A DNA stretch of 64,000 bases from Hyperoodon ampullatus (taxonomy: Eukaryota > Chordata > Mammalia > Artiodactyla > Ziphiidae): positions 152,406,353 through 152,470,352 of the forward strand of contig OX457058.1 of assembly GCA_949752795.1 (NCBI GenBank), written 5' to 3'. Below are positions 23,401 through 35,030 of the stretch, piece after piece. How positions within the stretch are numbered: position 1 is the first letter of the stretch; each line of letters begins with the position of its first letter. Below the pieces are notes generated by a model. It had not been told where the DNA came from and searched no databases. It saw only the letters and a program-made list of their open reading frames with translations. Position numbers and translations under genes: made by a program.

Positions 23401-26400
23401 CAGGTGTGGCCAGGCTGGAGGCGAGCTGGGGTCCGGAGGCTGAGGCGGGAGTTGAGCTGAGCCTTCATCCTCTCCAGGCTGGAGCCAGACCTAGTCCCAG
23501 ACTGTTGGAGGCACGGCTGGGAGAGCAGGTGGGACCACAGAGTGCCTCCTGGGCCGTGCAGAGGGTGCAGCAAGCATGGGGACGGGAGTAAAAGAGCGTG
23601 GGGCCCAGGTCCCCGTCCCACTCCCGCCACCCCCGCCCCCCCCCCGGTCTTGGGCACGGACCCTTTGCCTTCCAGGTCCTCCCCTCCCTCAGCCTAGGGT
23701 GCCCTCTCCCCTCCTCTCCACCCACCTAAAGCAGCCCCAGCCTCACAACCTGGCACAAAATAGGTGCTTAACCCCTAAGGAGATGTAAATTATTCTTAAT
23801 GTCCTTGGTCTAGGTGGTGGGTTCGCCAGTGTTCAATGTATTATAATTTTTTTTAAGGGAGAAAAGCGTAATGAAACTTAAGTAAGTAAAATAAAAACAA
23901 GGCCAGGCATGGACCTGCAATGACTGTATGTCATGACCCAGAGATGTGTACCTCATTTAAAAACAAAATCATAGCTGATCAATAAATATCTGCTACGTGA
24001 CCCAGTTCCTGTCCTTACAGCTTCAGCACCATCACCCCACGGGGCCGCTCTGAGGGGTGGGCACAGACTAAAAGAGTGAAAAGAGCCAAGACTGGAGGAG
24101 AGGGTGACAAAGGGGACATCTGCATAAATGCCCTCTCACCCGCCCAAGATGTGAACATCCTCCCAGGACGTCCCCTGCCCCCCCTGGCACCACACAGAAG
24201 CCCCCAGCAGCCATCATCCTCCAGGAAGCCTGGGTCCCCTGGTCTGTGCTGGGCATCTGGGTTTGGCAGTTTAAGAGGATGAGACGGGACGACATCCCAA
24301 AGGCCTGAGGAGCTGACAGGGCCCCCTCACCTTGCACATGCTCCAGGTGCAGGAAGATGGAGTCCTCGCTCACAAAATACCGCAGCAGCTTGGTCATGTA
24401 GGGGACGCCGTGTGGGATGATGGTCAGCCGCTCCCGGCTCACCGCGTGGCACCTGGACAGGCTCTGGGGCGGGAGCAGAGCAGGCGGATCAGCTGGGGAC
24501 CGGCCAGAGGCTGCTCTGCCCCTCAGGGGCAGCCAGATGAAGGGAGGGAGCCACGCTGGAGAGCGGCTGCCTGCCCCCAGCTCCTAACCTGACCCTCAAC
24601 CCTCTTTCCACCCTGGAAGGCAGGCCCTCCCATCTCTGGTCCAAGGATGAGGCAGTGTGTGTGTGCGTGTGCGCACGTGCACATTTCTGGGAGGCAGGGT
24701 GCATGCTGGGGGCAGAACAAACAGCTGTTGGATTTGGAGGGAGTGTGGGTTTCCCATACGGCTTCTGGGTAGAGGTTCCCCAGGGGGTAGGGGTTTCCAA
24801 GAGCTCTGAGAAAGTCCAAAGGGGAATGCAGAACGGCAGGGGGTTGGGCGGCACCTGCCTTCACCACGAAGATCCCTCCAGTCGCTGGGTCCTGGACCAG
24901 CTGCACCTGCCGAGGTCCAGGAGGCACTAGTCAGGCACATGCTAGTTCCCGGGACTCCACGGCCCCAGCCCCAGCCTCTCAGGGTCCTCCACCAAGGCTG
25001 GGCTGGGAGGCCAGGCTGTGGTAGTGCAGAGTGTACCCCGCACCGCCAAACTGACATGGAACCTGTCCTGCTCATCCACCCTTGTTAGATCTGCAGGTCT
25101 TAGCTCAGGTACCACCTCCTCCAGGAAGCCTTCCCAACCCTTGCGTTAGGCTGGGGTTCCTAATCTGTCTCCAGTGCTCTCTGGGCTCACCCTTTCACAC
25201 TGTGTCTAATTTCCTGTCTCCCCGCTGGGCTGTGAGCTCCGAGAAGGCAGGGACCACATGTCCAGCTCTGTACTCCCAGAGGCCTGCATAGGACAGGGAG
25301 GTAGTCAGTGCTTCCCACATGCATGCTGAGTGGTCCATCCTGTAGGGTCTGAGGGTGTCATGGCTGGAGGGGACCTCAGAGCCAGTCACCTCCTCTGATC
25401 TCTTATTTTACAGGTGAAGAAGCCAAGGCTCTGAGAATGTGGCCCCAGTGGTGCCCAAGACCATGTGGTCTTGCCATGCTCCTTCAGGTCTCATCCCCTG
25501 CCCCCAGCCCCTTCTTTTAAACGGTCTTTCTTTCTGGAGGCTATCTTTGGAGGGCAGCCCACTCCTTCTCCTGTTGGTTTTGCTTGGAGGCAGTGGTCTA
25601 CCAATTGCTGGGCAGAGCCTTGTTTGGAGTTGGGCCCTAGACTCATCTCCATGGTGGGCAGGGGTGGACCCCAGCCATAGGAGAGGACACGTCAGGGGAG
25701 GAAGGCGGAAGATTCGGGCCAGATGAGGGGCATGTGGGGGGCAAGGCCAGCACCCTGGTGTTGTGACTTCTTAGCCGTCAGCCTGCTCTGCACACGTTCC
25801 CCGTAGTGGCACATGGGAACCAGGCCCTGAGGCCAGGTCACTGGGCAGTGACGAAGGCTGCAGCCTAGGATTGGGGTTCAGATCTTGGGTGAGCGAATTG
25901 ATTTTCTCATCTACCAAACAGGAATTACAAATGCCCACCCTCCCTTATCACTGGTTTGTTGAGGCCACCAATGGGAAGGGCCTTGGAGGATGTAAAGGCG
26001 GTGGGAATGTCAGTTACCACATTTGCCAAGTCACATGGCCTCTGTGAACCTTGGTCTTCTTCACTGCAAAATGGGTCATAGCAGTACCTCCTTCAGAAGG
26101 CCATTAGGAGGATTCTATTAAAGCAAGCAACTCAAGTACAGCAGCAGCCTGTGCCTGCCACATAACATTCTCTCAATTGTCTATAGTGACTATTATTAAT
26201 ATCATCACAGGGAAACCCCACACTGGCTATAGAGCATTTACTCTGTGCTAAGGGCTTTATCTAGGTCATTTCGTTTTATTCTCCAGCCCTACCAGGTGAG
26301 CATTACTAGTGACTCATTTTACTGATGAAGAAACTGAGGTTCAGAGAAGTTAGGTTGCCTACGGTCCCCCTGCTAAAAAGTGGTAGAGCCAAGATGTGAC

Positions 26401-29400
26401 TCCAGACAGGCTGATCCCAGAGCCCTGGAGACATAACTGCAAATAGGGGCACAACCAGGTGACCTGGTGCATGCCTTCCCCTCTGGGCCTCAGTTTCCCC
26501 ATCGTCAGTGAGATGAAGGTGGTGGACTCTGAGCACAGGGGCAGCAGGAGTGAGGCATCCCTTCTGACCACTAGAGGTCTCTCCTCCGACAGCCGGAGAT
26601 GGAGTCCAGCCTAGTCGCGGCTCCTTGGCCAAATTTACGCAAAGCTTGAAAAAGAAAGAAAGAGAACTCTGGGGTCATTTAGGATAAAACTTGATAATTC
26701 CCACAAGTGCTGACACCCCGGATAATTCCCCACTGCCACTTGCCAAGTGGGATTCCCCTCCACCTTGTCTTGTCTTGGGCAAGTCTTCTCGTTTACAGCG
26801 TACAAAAAAACAGCAGTGAAGGTCGTGGAGGCCAGAAATAAAACTTGATCAGTACATTGAAACAAGTGTGTTAAAAAAGAGAAGAAAAAATACATATATA
26901 CACACACATCTATCAAGAAAGAATTAGACCAAACCATTAACAGTGATTATCTTGGAATGAGATAGGATGATGGGGAATTTTTTTTTTCTTTTCTGTTCTA
27001 AACTCCTTTCTCTTTCATGATATTTCAAAAGGGTAGAAAAGGGGGCATTTTCCCATTAAACCAAGCAAATAAAAAAATCCCCTTCCTCTTTTGCTCTGTG
27101 CTATAGAGCACTAGTTTGTCCCTTGACCTCTATGAAACTCAGTTACATTCTCTGTAAGACAATGATTAAAATGCAGCACTGTCCAGGGACTTCCCTGGTG
27201 GTCCAGTGGGTAAGAAAGACTTGGTGCTCCCAATGCAGGGGGCCTGGGTTTGATCCCTGGTAGGGGAACTAGATCCCACATGCATGCCACAACAAAGAGT
27301 CCGCATGCCACAACTAAAAGGCCGCACATGCCACAACTAAGAAGTCCACATGCCACAACTAAGACCTGGCACAGCCAAAATAAATAAATACATAAATACC
27401 TTTAAAAAAATGCAGCACTGTCCAGTAGGACTTTCTGCCATGATGGAAATATTATATATCTGCACTGTCCATTAGAAGCCATTAGCCACATGTGGCTATC
27501 AAGCCCTTGAAAGGTGGCTGGTGCCACTGAGAAATAGAATACTTAATTTTAATTAATTTTAATTAATTAAAATAGTCTGATGTGGCTGGTGGCTACTGTA
27601 TCGGACTGTACAGTATAACCCTTTTCCTCCTCAGGGTGACCGAGCGGGTTTAATGCAACAGCTTGGCAAACTAGAATGGGCCTTACGAATGTCAGGTGAG
27701 TATTGCTATCAGGAAGGTGGAAGGCAGTTCTGGTGAAGGGTGCCTGCCCTCATCTTTTTAAAAAGGGAAATCTCAGGCTTCCCTGGTGGCGCAGTGGTTA
27801 AGAATCCGCCTGCCAATGCAACAGACACGGGTTTGAGCCCTGGTCTGGGAAGATCCCACATGCCGTGGAGCAACTAAGCCTGTGAGCCACAACTACTGAG
27901 CCTGCACTATAGAGCCTTCGAGCCACAGCTACTGAAGCCTGTGCGCCTAGAGCCCATGCTCTGCAACACGAGAAGCCACCACAATGAGAAGACCGTGCAC
28001 AGCAACGAAGACCCAACACAGCCATAAATAAATAAATAAATAAATAAATAATAAATAAAAAGGGAAATCTCTTTTTAAAAAATAAAACCCACTGAGTTCT
28101 TGGGATTCGGGGACAATGAAAGCTTTGGTGAAACACATTAATCCTTCCTTTTAAAATGTCCACAGTATCAAGGCCAGGAGGACTCCTCCTGGAGCAAACA
28201 AATCCAGAAGTTTCAAGCAGGTTCTCAAGCACTAAGGTCCACAGGGGCTGGGCATGTGAGCCAATGGGCAGGATGAGAAAGGGGCAGACGGAGGGCAGGT
28301 GCCCCATTAAATCGGGCAGCCCGTCCTCTGCTCCGGCTGACGTGAATGTGAGCCAGCATTTCCAGATCTTCTGATTTCTCAGGATAAGTAGGAAATCTGG
28401 ACTTCTCTATGAGACCTGCCAATTTTTAAATGCTGATAACTAATAATAATTCAAAAAACACCCCTGTTTGAGCCAAAAACATGGAAGTGACTTGGCTGGT
28501 CTTCTTTTTCTTCCCCATCCCTGACTCAGGGCCTGGCTCCTGGACAAAGCTCAGCAAATAGGCAGCATTGTCTCCCAAGCCCCCCAGGCTCCCAAGAGCA
28601 GACCCTGGCTCTCCTGGCCTGCTGCCTGCCTAGTCCTTGATCCACCCTCCTTGCTGTTCCCTGCCACCCCCTACCCCTGCCAGTATCTCTTCGGCCCCGA
28701 GGGACCCCCGGCTCCCCAGCCCCTTTAACCCTCACAATGGGGTGTTTCTGGGGGCACTCAAGGCTTCCTGAGTGGGGCCTTCTGCTCCCACTGAGTCTGC
28801 GAGCTGCTGCAGGCTGGCACTGCCCTCCCACCTGCCTGCCCAGATCTGCCTGGGCAGAGCTGTGGTATGGAATGTGGTGATACTCATCCAGGCCTGGCTG
28901 CAGGGACCTGGGCCCAGTGGCCCCAACACCTCTCCTAATTTGGGGAGATTGGTGTTCCTGGCTTGGGAATGACTCAGAAAAAGGAAGCAGGATTTTAGGA
29001 GGGAGGTGGAGTAGGTAAATTGAGTGCCCAAGAAAGTATATAAAAAGAAAGAAAAGAGGGCACTCTCAAGACAGAATGGCTGGGCTTGGCCTGAATTTCG
29101 AATACCCATATGCACAGGCCTCAGAATATGGGATTCCAAAAATGCTTTGCACATGTGTGTCGGGGTTAAATTCAAATTCGGGGAATTCTGTCACAGACCT
29201 CCCTCTTGGAGATTCACTGTGTACATTTGCATCCTAATGTAATGTAACTTTAACTCACTGTTTCCAAAACTTATTTGACCCAGAACCCCTCTCTCCAAAA
29301 CACCACTGGTTCAGTGGGATCCCACACGGGGAAACAGTGGTGGCTGTCGCCTCCTCCGCCTGCCCGGGGCAGCGGCCAAGCCACGTGGACTCGCGCAATG

Positions 29401-31368
29401 GGAGGGAAGGGCTGGGCAGATGGAAGCTGGCTGGGCCTTGGCTGACAGACTGGGGCCTGTTCCAGGGACCTGGGAGCAGCAGCTGGAGCAAGGCCGGGAT
29501 GGGAAGCCTGCTCGCCACACACTCTCGTCATTCGCCTTCATGGCCATCAAACTTGTATCAAATGCTTTAGCGTGTGCCAGGCCTTTCCCCCGAATCATTT
29601 CACTTTAGTTCCCACGTCACGCTGGGTGGGGCGGGGGTGGGTGGGAGGATCCTTACCCCACTTCCAGATGAGGAAACCAGCGCCCAGACAGGGAAAGGAG
29701 CTCGTCTGTGGCCACGCAGTGCCAGCCCGGCCAGCACTTCCCCCTTGGCATGTCGGGGAGCACGCACCGGTCCCCTTTTCTCTGCGGGCTCCCAGACCCA
29801 TCCAAATCCCCCGTGAGTGTTTTAAATTACAGGTGCCTGGGCTCAACCCTAGAAATTCTGACTCAGTGGGTTTGGGATGGGGCCTGGGCATCTGTATTTT
29901 TAGGAAGCTCCCCCAGGGGATTCTGATAAACAGCCAGTTTGAGGGAAAAAACGCTTTAGCAAATATTCAGGTATCCCTGGGCTGGGGCGGAGAGCGATCA
30001 AATATTGGCTCAAATCTCATTTGACCCAACTTGTCCGTCCTTCTGATGAGTGTCCCAGGTTCAGGTTTGGCGGTCAGCTCCTATCTTCCTGTCTTCCCTG
30101 AATTAAGGGAAAAGATCCTAGATGGGGTCAGGATGGGGGGTGGCCGGAGGAGCCAGGAGAGAAAGGGCAGAGCTGCCAAGGCCCTGGACAAGGCACCAGC
30201 CCGCTTCGACCGTCCGCAGAACGGGTTTCTGGAGATAAGCGCACTCCCGCCGCAGGAACCTCTGGGCTGTGCTAGGTAGGGAGACTCCTGGCTGCAGCCC
30301 TGGGGAAGTGGAAGTGGGGCCGGCAGGGCAGCGCAGGCTGGCTGGGCGCCCCGGAGGGAGCGGCTTTCTGCGTCTAAGCTGGCGGGCTGTGGAGAGGAGC
30401 TGCGCGCCTCTGCGTCTTCCTCACGCTTTCCTTTCCGGAGCTGACGGATGCGGGCTGGGGTGGAGGAAGGGTGCGGGGCCGCCACAGCTGCTCTCCTCCC
30501 CGTGGACCCTCTGACCCCTTTCCAACACCTGCCCCTCCGAATTATACGCAACACCTCCTCTCACACCCCGGGCGGTGCTCACTCACCTTCTCGATGACCG
30601 CGACCACCTTGCAGCCCCTCAGCTGCTCTAGGGCAGAGCTCAGTGTGCGGATGGGCCGCAGCCTCAGGCTGCTAAAACCCTGCAGAGGCAGGAGAGAGCC
30701 ACGTAGCGGCCTCAGGGTGAGTCCTCCTCAGCCACGACCTTCTCACCAGGCAGTGGGCAGGGCCCCGGCTGCCAGGAGAGCAGTGGCCACAGAGGGCAGG
30801 ACCGGGGTACAGGCAGGGCCCACCTCACAGGGACAGACTGAGCAGAGAAGCAGGCCTTGGTCCAGGGTGGCCAGGCCACCCTCTCAGCTCGGTCCCCACC
30901 TAGTCCTCCTCCCAGGCCCAGGGAGTTCTCAGGGCTTCAGAAACCCCCTCTCAGAAGCCCTGTCCACAGGAGGCAGATGTGCCCGGGGAGGGGGGAAGTA
31001 ACCTGGGAACGTGTGCGTCTTGGGGAACACGCCTCGAAGACCAAGGCATGTGGCCCAGGCACCTGTTTTGGGGGAAGCAGCTTACAAAGTGCATCAAACC
31101 TAGAAGGGGTGTGCATGTGCACACCTGTGGGCTTGAGAAGTGTGTGTGCATCTTCAACCCTTTCTGAGTGCCCCCTGGGTCAAGAAAAGCCTTATGGGGA
31201 GAGGACTTTTGCACATTTATATATGCACATATTCCTGTGTGTGTATATGCACGTGGGTATTTGTGTCTGCTCCGAATACTCACTGCAGCCCAGCCAAACA
31301 CAGAGAGATCTGGGGGCCTGAGTGTGCACATAGGTGAGCACGTGTACGGGCCATGCGTGAGGGTGGGA

Positions 31369-31405
<37 letters not shown>

Positions 31406-31454
31406 CTGTGGGGGCATAAGACTGGACTGGAGATGATTCACTAAGCGTTTGGGG

Positions 31455-31497
<43 letters not shown>

Positions 31498-33426
31498 CTG
31501 TGGGGGCGTAAGACTGGACTGGAGATGATTCACTAAGCGTTTGCAAATGAATGAATTACAGAGAGTGTGGGATAGAGAGGAAGCCAGGAGGAGGAGGGCA
31601 GGAGGGCAGCCCTGGCACACACACCAGCCGACCTGTGCTCTCCACCGTCTGCCTGCCGCCTGGGAGGGCAGGCGACAGCTCCCTGGCCTGTGGGGTGAGG
31701 GCCTCAGCTCTCTCCCCTCAGAGCCCTCAGGCCTTTGGGAGTCTCCTTACCGTTCCAGGGCTGGCTCCACTGCCCAGCGTCCTCTGCAGGTGGCAATTAA
31801 AGATCTCCTCCGCCCGCCGCAGGTACTTGGTAATTTTCAGCTTTACAGCCTCACATCTCTCCTTGTTGGGGTCGACTGTGGGGAGGAGGGGTCCTGTCCT
31901 TGGGAGGACGCTGGGGTTTGGGCTCCCAGTGCCCGCCCTCTATCCTCCATAAGAGGTAGTGCCTATTTCTGATGCTGGTCAGTGGATTCTGACCCCCCAT
32001 CTGTTCTTGGGTCCTCCTCTGGATGGGAGACCAGCAGGGGAGGAGGAGGAGGGATGGTGGCAGGAGAGGTTGGGAACCACAGTCGCCACTCAGCCTACAG
32101 CACTTTACAGTTGGCACCTACTACCTCGCTGGCCACCATCACACCCTGGGAAGGGACACAGTGTGGATTTCCATGTCCGTTTTTCAGAGTAGGAGACAGA
32201 AGTCCCCAGAGAGCACACGTTCTTCTATCTCTGATGCCCAGTGTGAAAGAGGCCAGAATGGGGATCAGGACTGGAGGGTAAAGGAAGTCACTGGACAGGC
32301 ATGAAGCCCAGGTATTGAGAGGTCTCATCGGCGGAAGGGTAGGAAGCGTGAATTGGGGCCTGACTCCTACCCCCAGCCTGGCCACCAAGGCCCTCAGGGG
32401 TCTCCAAGTGGCCTCAGGGCCAGCCTCTCCCCCTACTTGGAAATGCCTCCCTTTTCCCTGAACAGGCCTCCCCTCTCACCTCCAGGCCTGTGCGGTTCTC
32501 CCTCTGGAGCCCCACCCAGCCCTTCAGCTGGACAACATGCCCACCATTCTTCAGTCCTCAGATTAGGGTTTTGACTTCTAGAAAAAGCCCTATGCCAGCC
32601 TAGTCTGGCCTCAGTTTCCCTCTTCCCTCCCTTCACTTCCTCCTCATTGTTCTTGCCACCTGGGACTATAATAGTCCATCATCAACTCATCAATCTCCCC
32701 CCATTAGAATGCAAGCCCCCAGACGGCAGGACCCCAGCCCAGCTCCAGGGGCAGGCAAGCTTAGTGAGCCGAGCGCACAGCCTCTGGAGCCCACACTGTT
32801 CCAACCCCAGCTTTGCCACTTGACAGCTGTGGAGTCTCAAGCAAGCTATTTAACTGCCCTGTGCCTCAGTTTCCTCATCTGGAAAATGGGAATAAAAATC
32901 ATTCTTATATATTTGGAAGTACATGCAAGAACATATACAGTGGTTTGTATTACTGTGAATGGGAAATGAGTTGATACAGGTAAAGCCCTTAGACCAGCGC
33001 CTGGTGTATAGGAACCGTTCGATAAATGAGAGCTGTCATTACTGTCCTTTGCAGAGGCCCTGCAGGGCCCACAGAGAGCCCTGCTCGCCCAGCTCAGATG
33101 GACAGATGGCGGGATGAGCCCTTCACCACTGGCCTCCGTCCCTGCCCAGCCCCAGCCTCACCATTTACGCCTCGGAGCAGAACGTCCACGCCATTCTGGT
33201 AGTGGCTGAAGGCTGCCTCATAGTCTTCACTGACGTCACGCTCCAGGGCCAGCCGGATCTGTGTGGCTGCATCCACAAGGTAGTCGCGCTTGGTCATGTC
33301 AGGTGCCCCCGGAGTGACCCGGTTGCGAATCTGTTCCAGGTACACTAGGGCCTGGGACCACACTCATGAGCAGGGCTCGGGGTCCAGGCCAGGGCCAGGG
33401 GGACACTCACAGGCCACCAGGCTCAT
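20294..33426 (-). CDS. RPS6KL1: Ribosomal protein S6 kinase-like 1; MIT plus pseudokinase-type domain, with in-frame TGA at codon 21
   Basis: RPS6KL1 is a poorly characterised relative of RPS6KC1. Coding exons on the minus strand: 33426-33162, 31875-31751, 30679-30587, 24906-24859, 24463-24331, 23548-22961, 22506-22417, 22246-22164, 20766-20671, 20404-20294. Splicing keeps frame for 543 residues, against 549 in human. An MIT domain (residues about 44-116, [20 protein letters not shown] onward) is followed by a kinase-like domain split by a long low-complexity insert. FVVK supplies the beta-3 lysine. The catalytic loop is CRDLNPRN, not HRDLKxxN, and DFG is YFG; human shares the YFG. Starting at the human-equivalent ATG, translation meets TGA at 33366-33364. 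Met-44 (33297-33295) would restore a roughly 500-residue protein with the MIT domain kept. Two introns use GC donors. Everything downstream of codon 21 is open, so the gene may still be functional with a shorter N-terminus. Confidence 0.93.
20671..20766 (-). CDS. RPS6KL1: RPS6KL1 coding exon 9
   Basis: 96 bp (32 codons), acceptor tcccag, donor gtgagg. Encodes [20 protein letters not shown] followed by [12 protein letters not shown]. Confidence 0.95.
20845..21070 (-). repeat. MIR element (reverse)
   Basis: Contains agtaagtattattaccgcaa and aggctcagagaggtcaaggg with a downstream 'gaacccaagtccctctggct' block, the reverse of the MIR core. It lies in the last-but-one RPS6KL1 intron. Confidence 0.75.
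22164..22246 (-). CDS. RPS6KL1: RPS6KL1 coding exon 8
   Basis: 83 bp, acceptor cccacag, donor gtgagc. Encodes [20 protein letters not shown] then YELLTGT, the kinase-fold DxWSFG helix region. Confidence 0.95.
22417..22506 (-). CDS. RPS6KL1: RPS6KL1 coding exon 7 (YFG motif), GC donor
   Basis: 90 bp, acceptor acaag. Encodes [18 protein letters not shown] through LYSAPE. The DFG aspartate is replaced by Tyr (22489-22487). The intron starts gcaaga directly after CAG. No GT lies within about 15 bp, and the next exon completes the split Glu codon in frame. Confidence 0.9.
22961..23548 (-). CDS. RPS6KL1: RPS6KL1 coding exon 6 (long insert plus catalytic loop)
   Basis: 588 bp, acceptor gcccag, donor gtagga. 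Begins [10 protein letters not shown], continues with a Pro/Gly/Arg-rich insert of about 130 residues, then [20 protein letters not shown] and [19 protein letters not shown]. The loop Asp is at 22997-22995. The usual Lys two residues on is Asn (22991-22989), while the metal-binding Asn (22982-22980) is kept. The exon is very CpG-rich. Confidence 0.94.
24331..24463 (-). CDS. RPS6KL1: RPS6KL1 coding exon 5
   Basis: 133 bp, acceptor ccccag, donor gtgagg. Encodes [20 protein letters not shown] and [20 protein letters not shown] of the kinase-like N-lobe. Confidence 0.95.
24859..24906 (-). CDS. RPS6KL1: RPS6KL1 coding exon 4 (beta-3 lysine), GC donor
   Basis: 48 bp, acceptor cggcag. Encodes [16 protein letters not shown], ending with the putative ATP-binding lysine. 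The intron starts gcaggt. Using the GT four bases further would shift the frame and hit a stop in the next exon, so a GC donor is required. Confidence 0.9.
25085..25330 (+). repeat. L2 3' end
   Basis: Has caggtaccacctcctccagg, ccttcccaaccc and ctgtgagctccgagaaggca, the canonical L2 3' order. Confidence 0.7.
26225..26420 (-). repeat. MIR element (reverse)
   Basis: Reverse MIR core, with gatgaagaaactgaggttca, gagaagttaggttgcc and a distal 'ggtagagccaagatgtgact' block. Confidence 0.7.
27187..27407 (+). mobile_element. tRNA-derived SINE (plus) with 18-bp duplication
   Basis: Starts ggacttccctggtggtccag, ends in (AAAT)n. Identical flanks aaatgcagcactgtccag near 27169-27186 and 27408-27425 mark the insertion. 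A 'atgccacaactaa(g/a)a' unit is repeated inside. Confidence 0.92.
27775..28056 (+). mobile_element. CHR-type SINE (plus), longer subfamily
   Basis: Starts ggcttccctggtggcgcagt and ends in (AAAT)n. Duplications aaaaagggaaatctc lie at 27760-27774 and 28057-28071. Confidence 0.92.
30587..30679 (-). CDS. RPS6KL1: RPS6KL1 coding exon 3
   Basis: 93 bp (31 codons), acceptor ctgcag, donor gtgagt. Encodes [20 protein letters not shown] then [11 protein letters not shown], entering the kinase-like N-lobe. Confidence 0.95.
31366..31542. repeat. Tandem duplication carrying two (GT)n runs
   Basis: Two adjacent copies of about 85-92 bp, each a (GT)n run followed by ctctgtgggggc(a/g)taagactg and ending in gattcactaagcgttt (at 31450 and 31542). 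Located in the RPS6KL1 intron before the 31751 exon. Confidence 0.9.
31751..31875 (-). CDS. RPS6KL1: RPS6KL1 coding exon 2 (end of MIT domain)
   Basis: 125 bp, acceptor cccacag, donor gtaagg. Encodes [20 protein letters not shown] and [21 protein letters not shown], completing the MIT helices. Confidence 0.95.
32775..33045 (+). repeat. MIR element
   Basis: Shows gctttgccacttgacagctg, cctcagtttcctcatctgga and tgagttgatacaggtaaagc in MIR order. Confidence 0.8.
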
Positions 33427-33446
33427 GGCTTCCCTGGAGCAGGGAC
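33162..33446 (-). CDS. RPS6KL1: RPS6KL1 first coding exon, with premature TGA
   Basis: Acceptor cattccag on the minus strand, donor gtgagg. Coding from ATG at 33426: [20 protein letters not shown], then TGA at 33366-33364, then in the same frame [16 protein letters not shown] and [13 protein letters not shown]. The unbroken frame on both sides of the TGA points to a substitution rather than a splice or indel. Bases 33427-33446 would be 5' UTR. Confidence 0.85.
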
Positions 33447-34844
33447 CTGGAATGAGCAGAGGCATTAGGGAGAATCCTGCTGGGAGTAACACCCCATCTG
33501 CACCCTGGTTTCCTCCACTGAGTATTGGGAAGACTAATGCTCACGTCCAAGGGCTGGAGGGATCAGAGCTAATGTGGGTAATATCCCTCACTGAGCCAGA
33601 TCTTTCCTAAGTGGTGGTAAAAACAGAATAACATGCTTTGGGCTCTGGGTTTTTTGTTTTCAATTTAAATTCAGTTCATCGAGTATTTCTTGAGCACTTA
33701 CTATGTGCTGAGCACTGGAGAGAGCTGAGGATATGCCTGCAAAGGGCCTCTACACACATTAAACATGGAGGTCACACACTCTGAGGCTGAAGCCAGGGTC
33801 CAGGGCCCAAAGGCCATTCCTTATACTGTTCCCTCCATCCTGCCTGTTCTCCGCTCCCTGCTCCTCCCATGGGAATCTCATTTATCTTTCAAGGTTCGGC
33901 TCCATGGCACCTCCTCGAACAGGATGGATTGCCCCTGCTTTATTTCATTTCCCTAGGTTCTGAGGTCAGTGTGGCCAGGGAGTGAGGACCCCCAAGGAGC
34001 CAGGCAGAGAGCCGGACACAGGGCTTGGCCTTAAAGTCTGCGGGCAAATGAAATGACTGAGTGGCAGATTCAGTGCCACGCTGGGTGGAGTTAGAGGAAT
34101 GGGGTCAGAGCCCAGCCAGCCCTAGGGAGGGGATGCCTCTGGCCTCCTGGCTCTGCTCTGAGAAGGCCAGGAGGCCACGTGGCCTCCCAGGACCGTACAG
34201 CAGCTCCTCCTCCCTGAGCAGTGTGCGATACAAGTGGCCAAAGGGATAAGAGCAGTGTCTTCAGGAAAGGAAAGGGCTCAGAGAGAGGCCGGCAGAGCTG
34301 CCTTTGCCCCTCACTGCAGCCTCTGCACCTTCACTCTCTCAGGCCCCATTGGGAAGGGGCAGGGCCCAAATGGCCAACTCCAGGTCATTTCTGCCTCTGT
34401 GGAGAGAGGGAGGAGAGAACAGGATGGGGAGTGGGGCGGGGAGGAAAACCCACATCGTGAAGCCAGCGGGCAGCTGAACCCTGGCCAGAATGCGGCCAGG
34501 AGGTGGAAGGAGGGGGGAAGGGAAGCCGCACCCTCCCCACTCGGCCCAGTCACCAGGGACATGCCGCTCTGAGCCCTGTGCTCAGAGGCACCAAGGCCGA
34601 CAGGGCGGGCTGCTCTGTGTCAGGGTCCGGATTCCGGGGCCACCCGCCGGGCCGGGTCCTTCCGGGCAGAACCGCATAGCCTCGCCTGGACCCAGAAGGC
34701 GGCGCGTCCAACCCGCGAGTCCCCAGCACGCAAGGTGCACCGCCCCTCGGGGGTCGCCGAGGAAGGAGGGCTGGGGGAGTGAGAAGAGGGGTCATCCTCT
34801 CCTGAGGGAGGGGGGATGGAGGAGGAGCCGGGCAAACACCATAC

Positions 34845-35030
34845 CTGCCCGAGCCAGGAACTCGGTCCGCGTGGCCAGACCCAGCCCTGCCGCCACTGAC
34901 CCTTCGCCCCCGCGGGGGACCTTGCACCGTGGGCGGCTGCTTTCAGCCCTCCACCCAGGTGCAGGGGTCTGGCCGAATGCAGCTCTGTCATTGGTTGCAG
35001 ATGAGCTCATCCTCTATCCGTTAGAATAAA
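34845..35030 (-). promoter_or_regulatory. RPS6KL1: Candidate RPS6KL1 promoter and 5' UTR exon
   Basis: A GC- and CpG-rich block (about 34550-35100) lies upstream of the first coding exon. A good minus-strand donor, CAG|GTATGG, at 34845/34844 could end a 5' UTR exon that splices to the acceptor at 33447. The transcription start is not visible; the region is assigned by position and composition. Confidence 0.5.

Larger units (their letters stand above)
24907..30586. other. RPS6KL1: RPS6KL1 large intron (5.7 kb)
   Basis: Separates the N-lobe exons. It holds an L2 copy, a MIR, two plus-strand CHR/tRNA-Glu-type SINEs and unique GC-rich sequence. No additional gene was recognised. Confidence 0.75.

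Noticed and set aside
31366..31542. CRISPR-like direct repeats
   Set aside because: Only two copies, built on GT microsatellites, in a mammalian intron.
33372..33420. A tiny intron in the first RPS6KL1 coding exon that would remove the TGA
   Set aside because: A cctgtgagt donor exists, but the intron would be only about 50 bp and the coding frame on both sides aligns with human without a gap.
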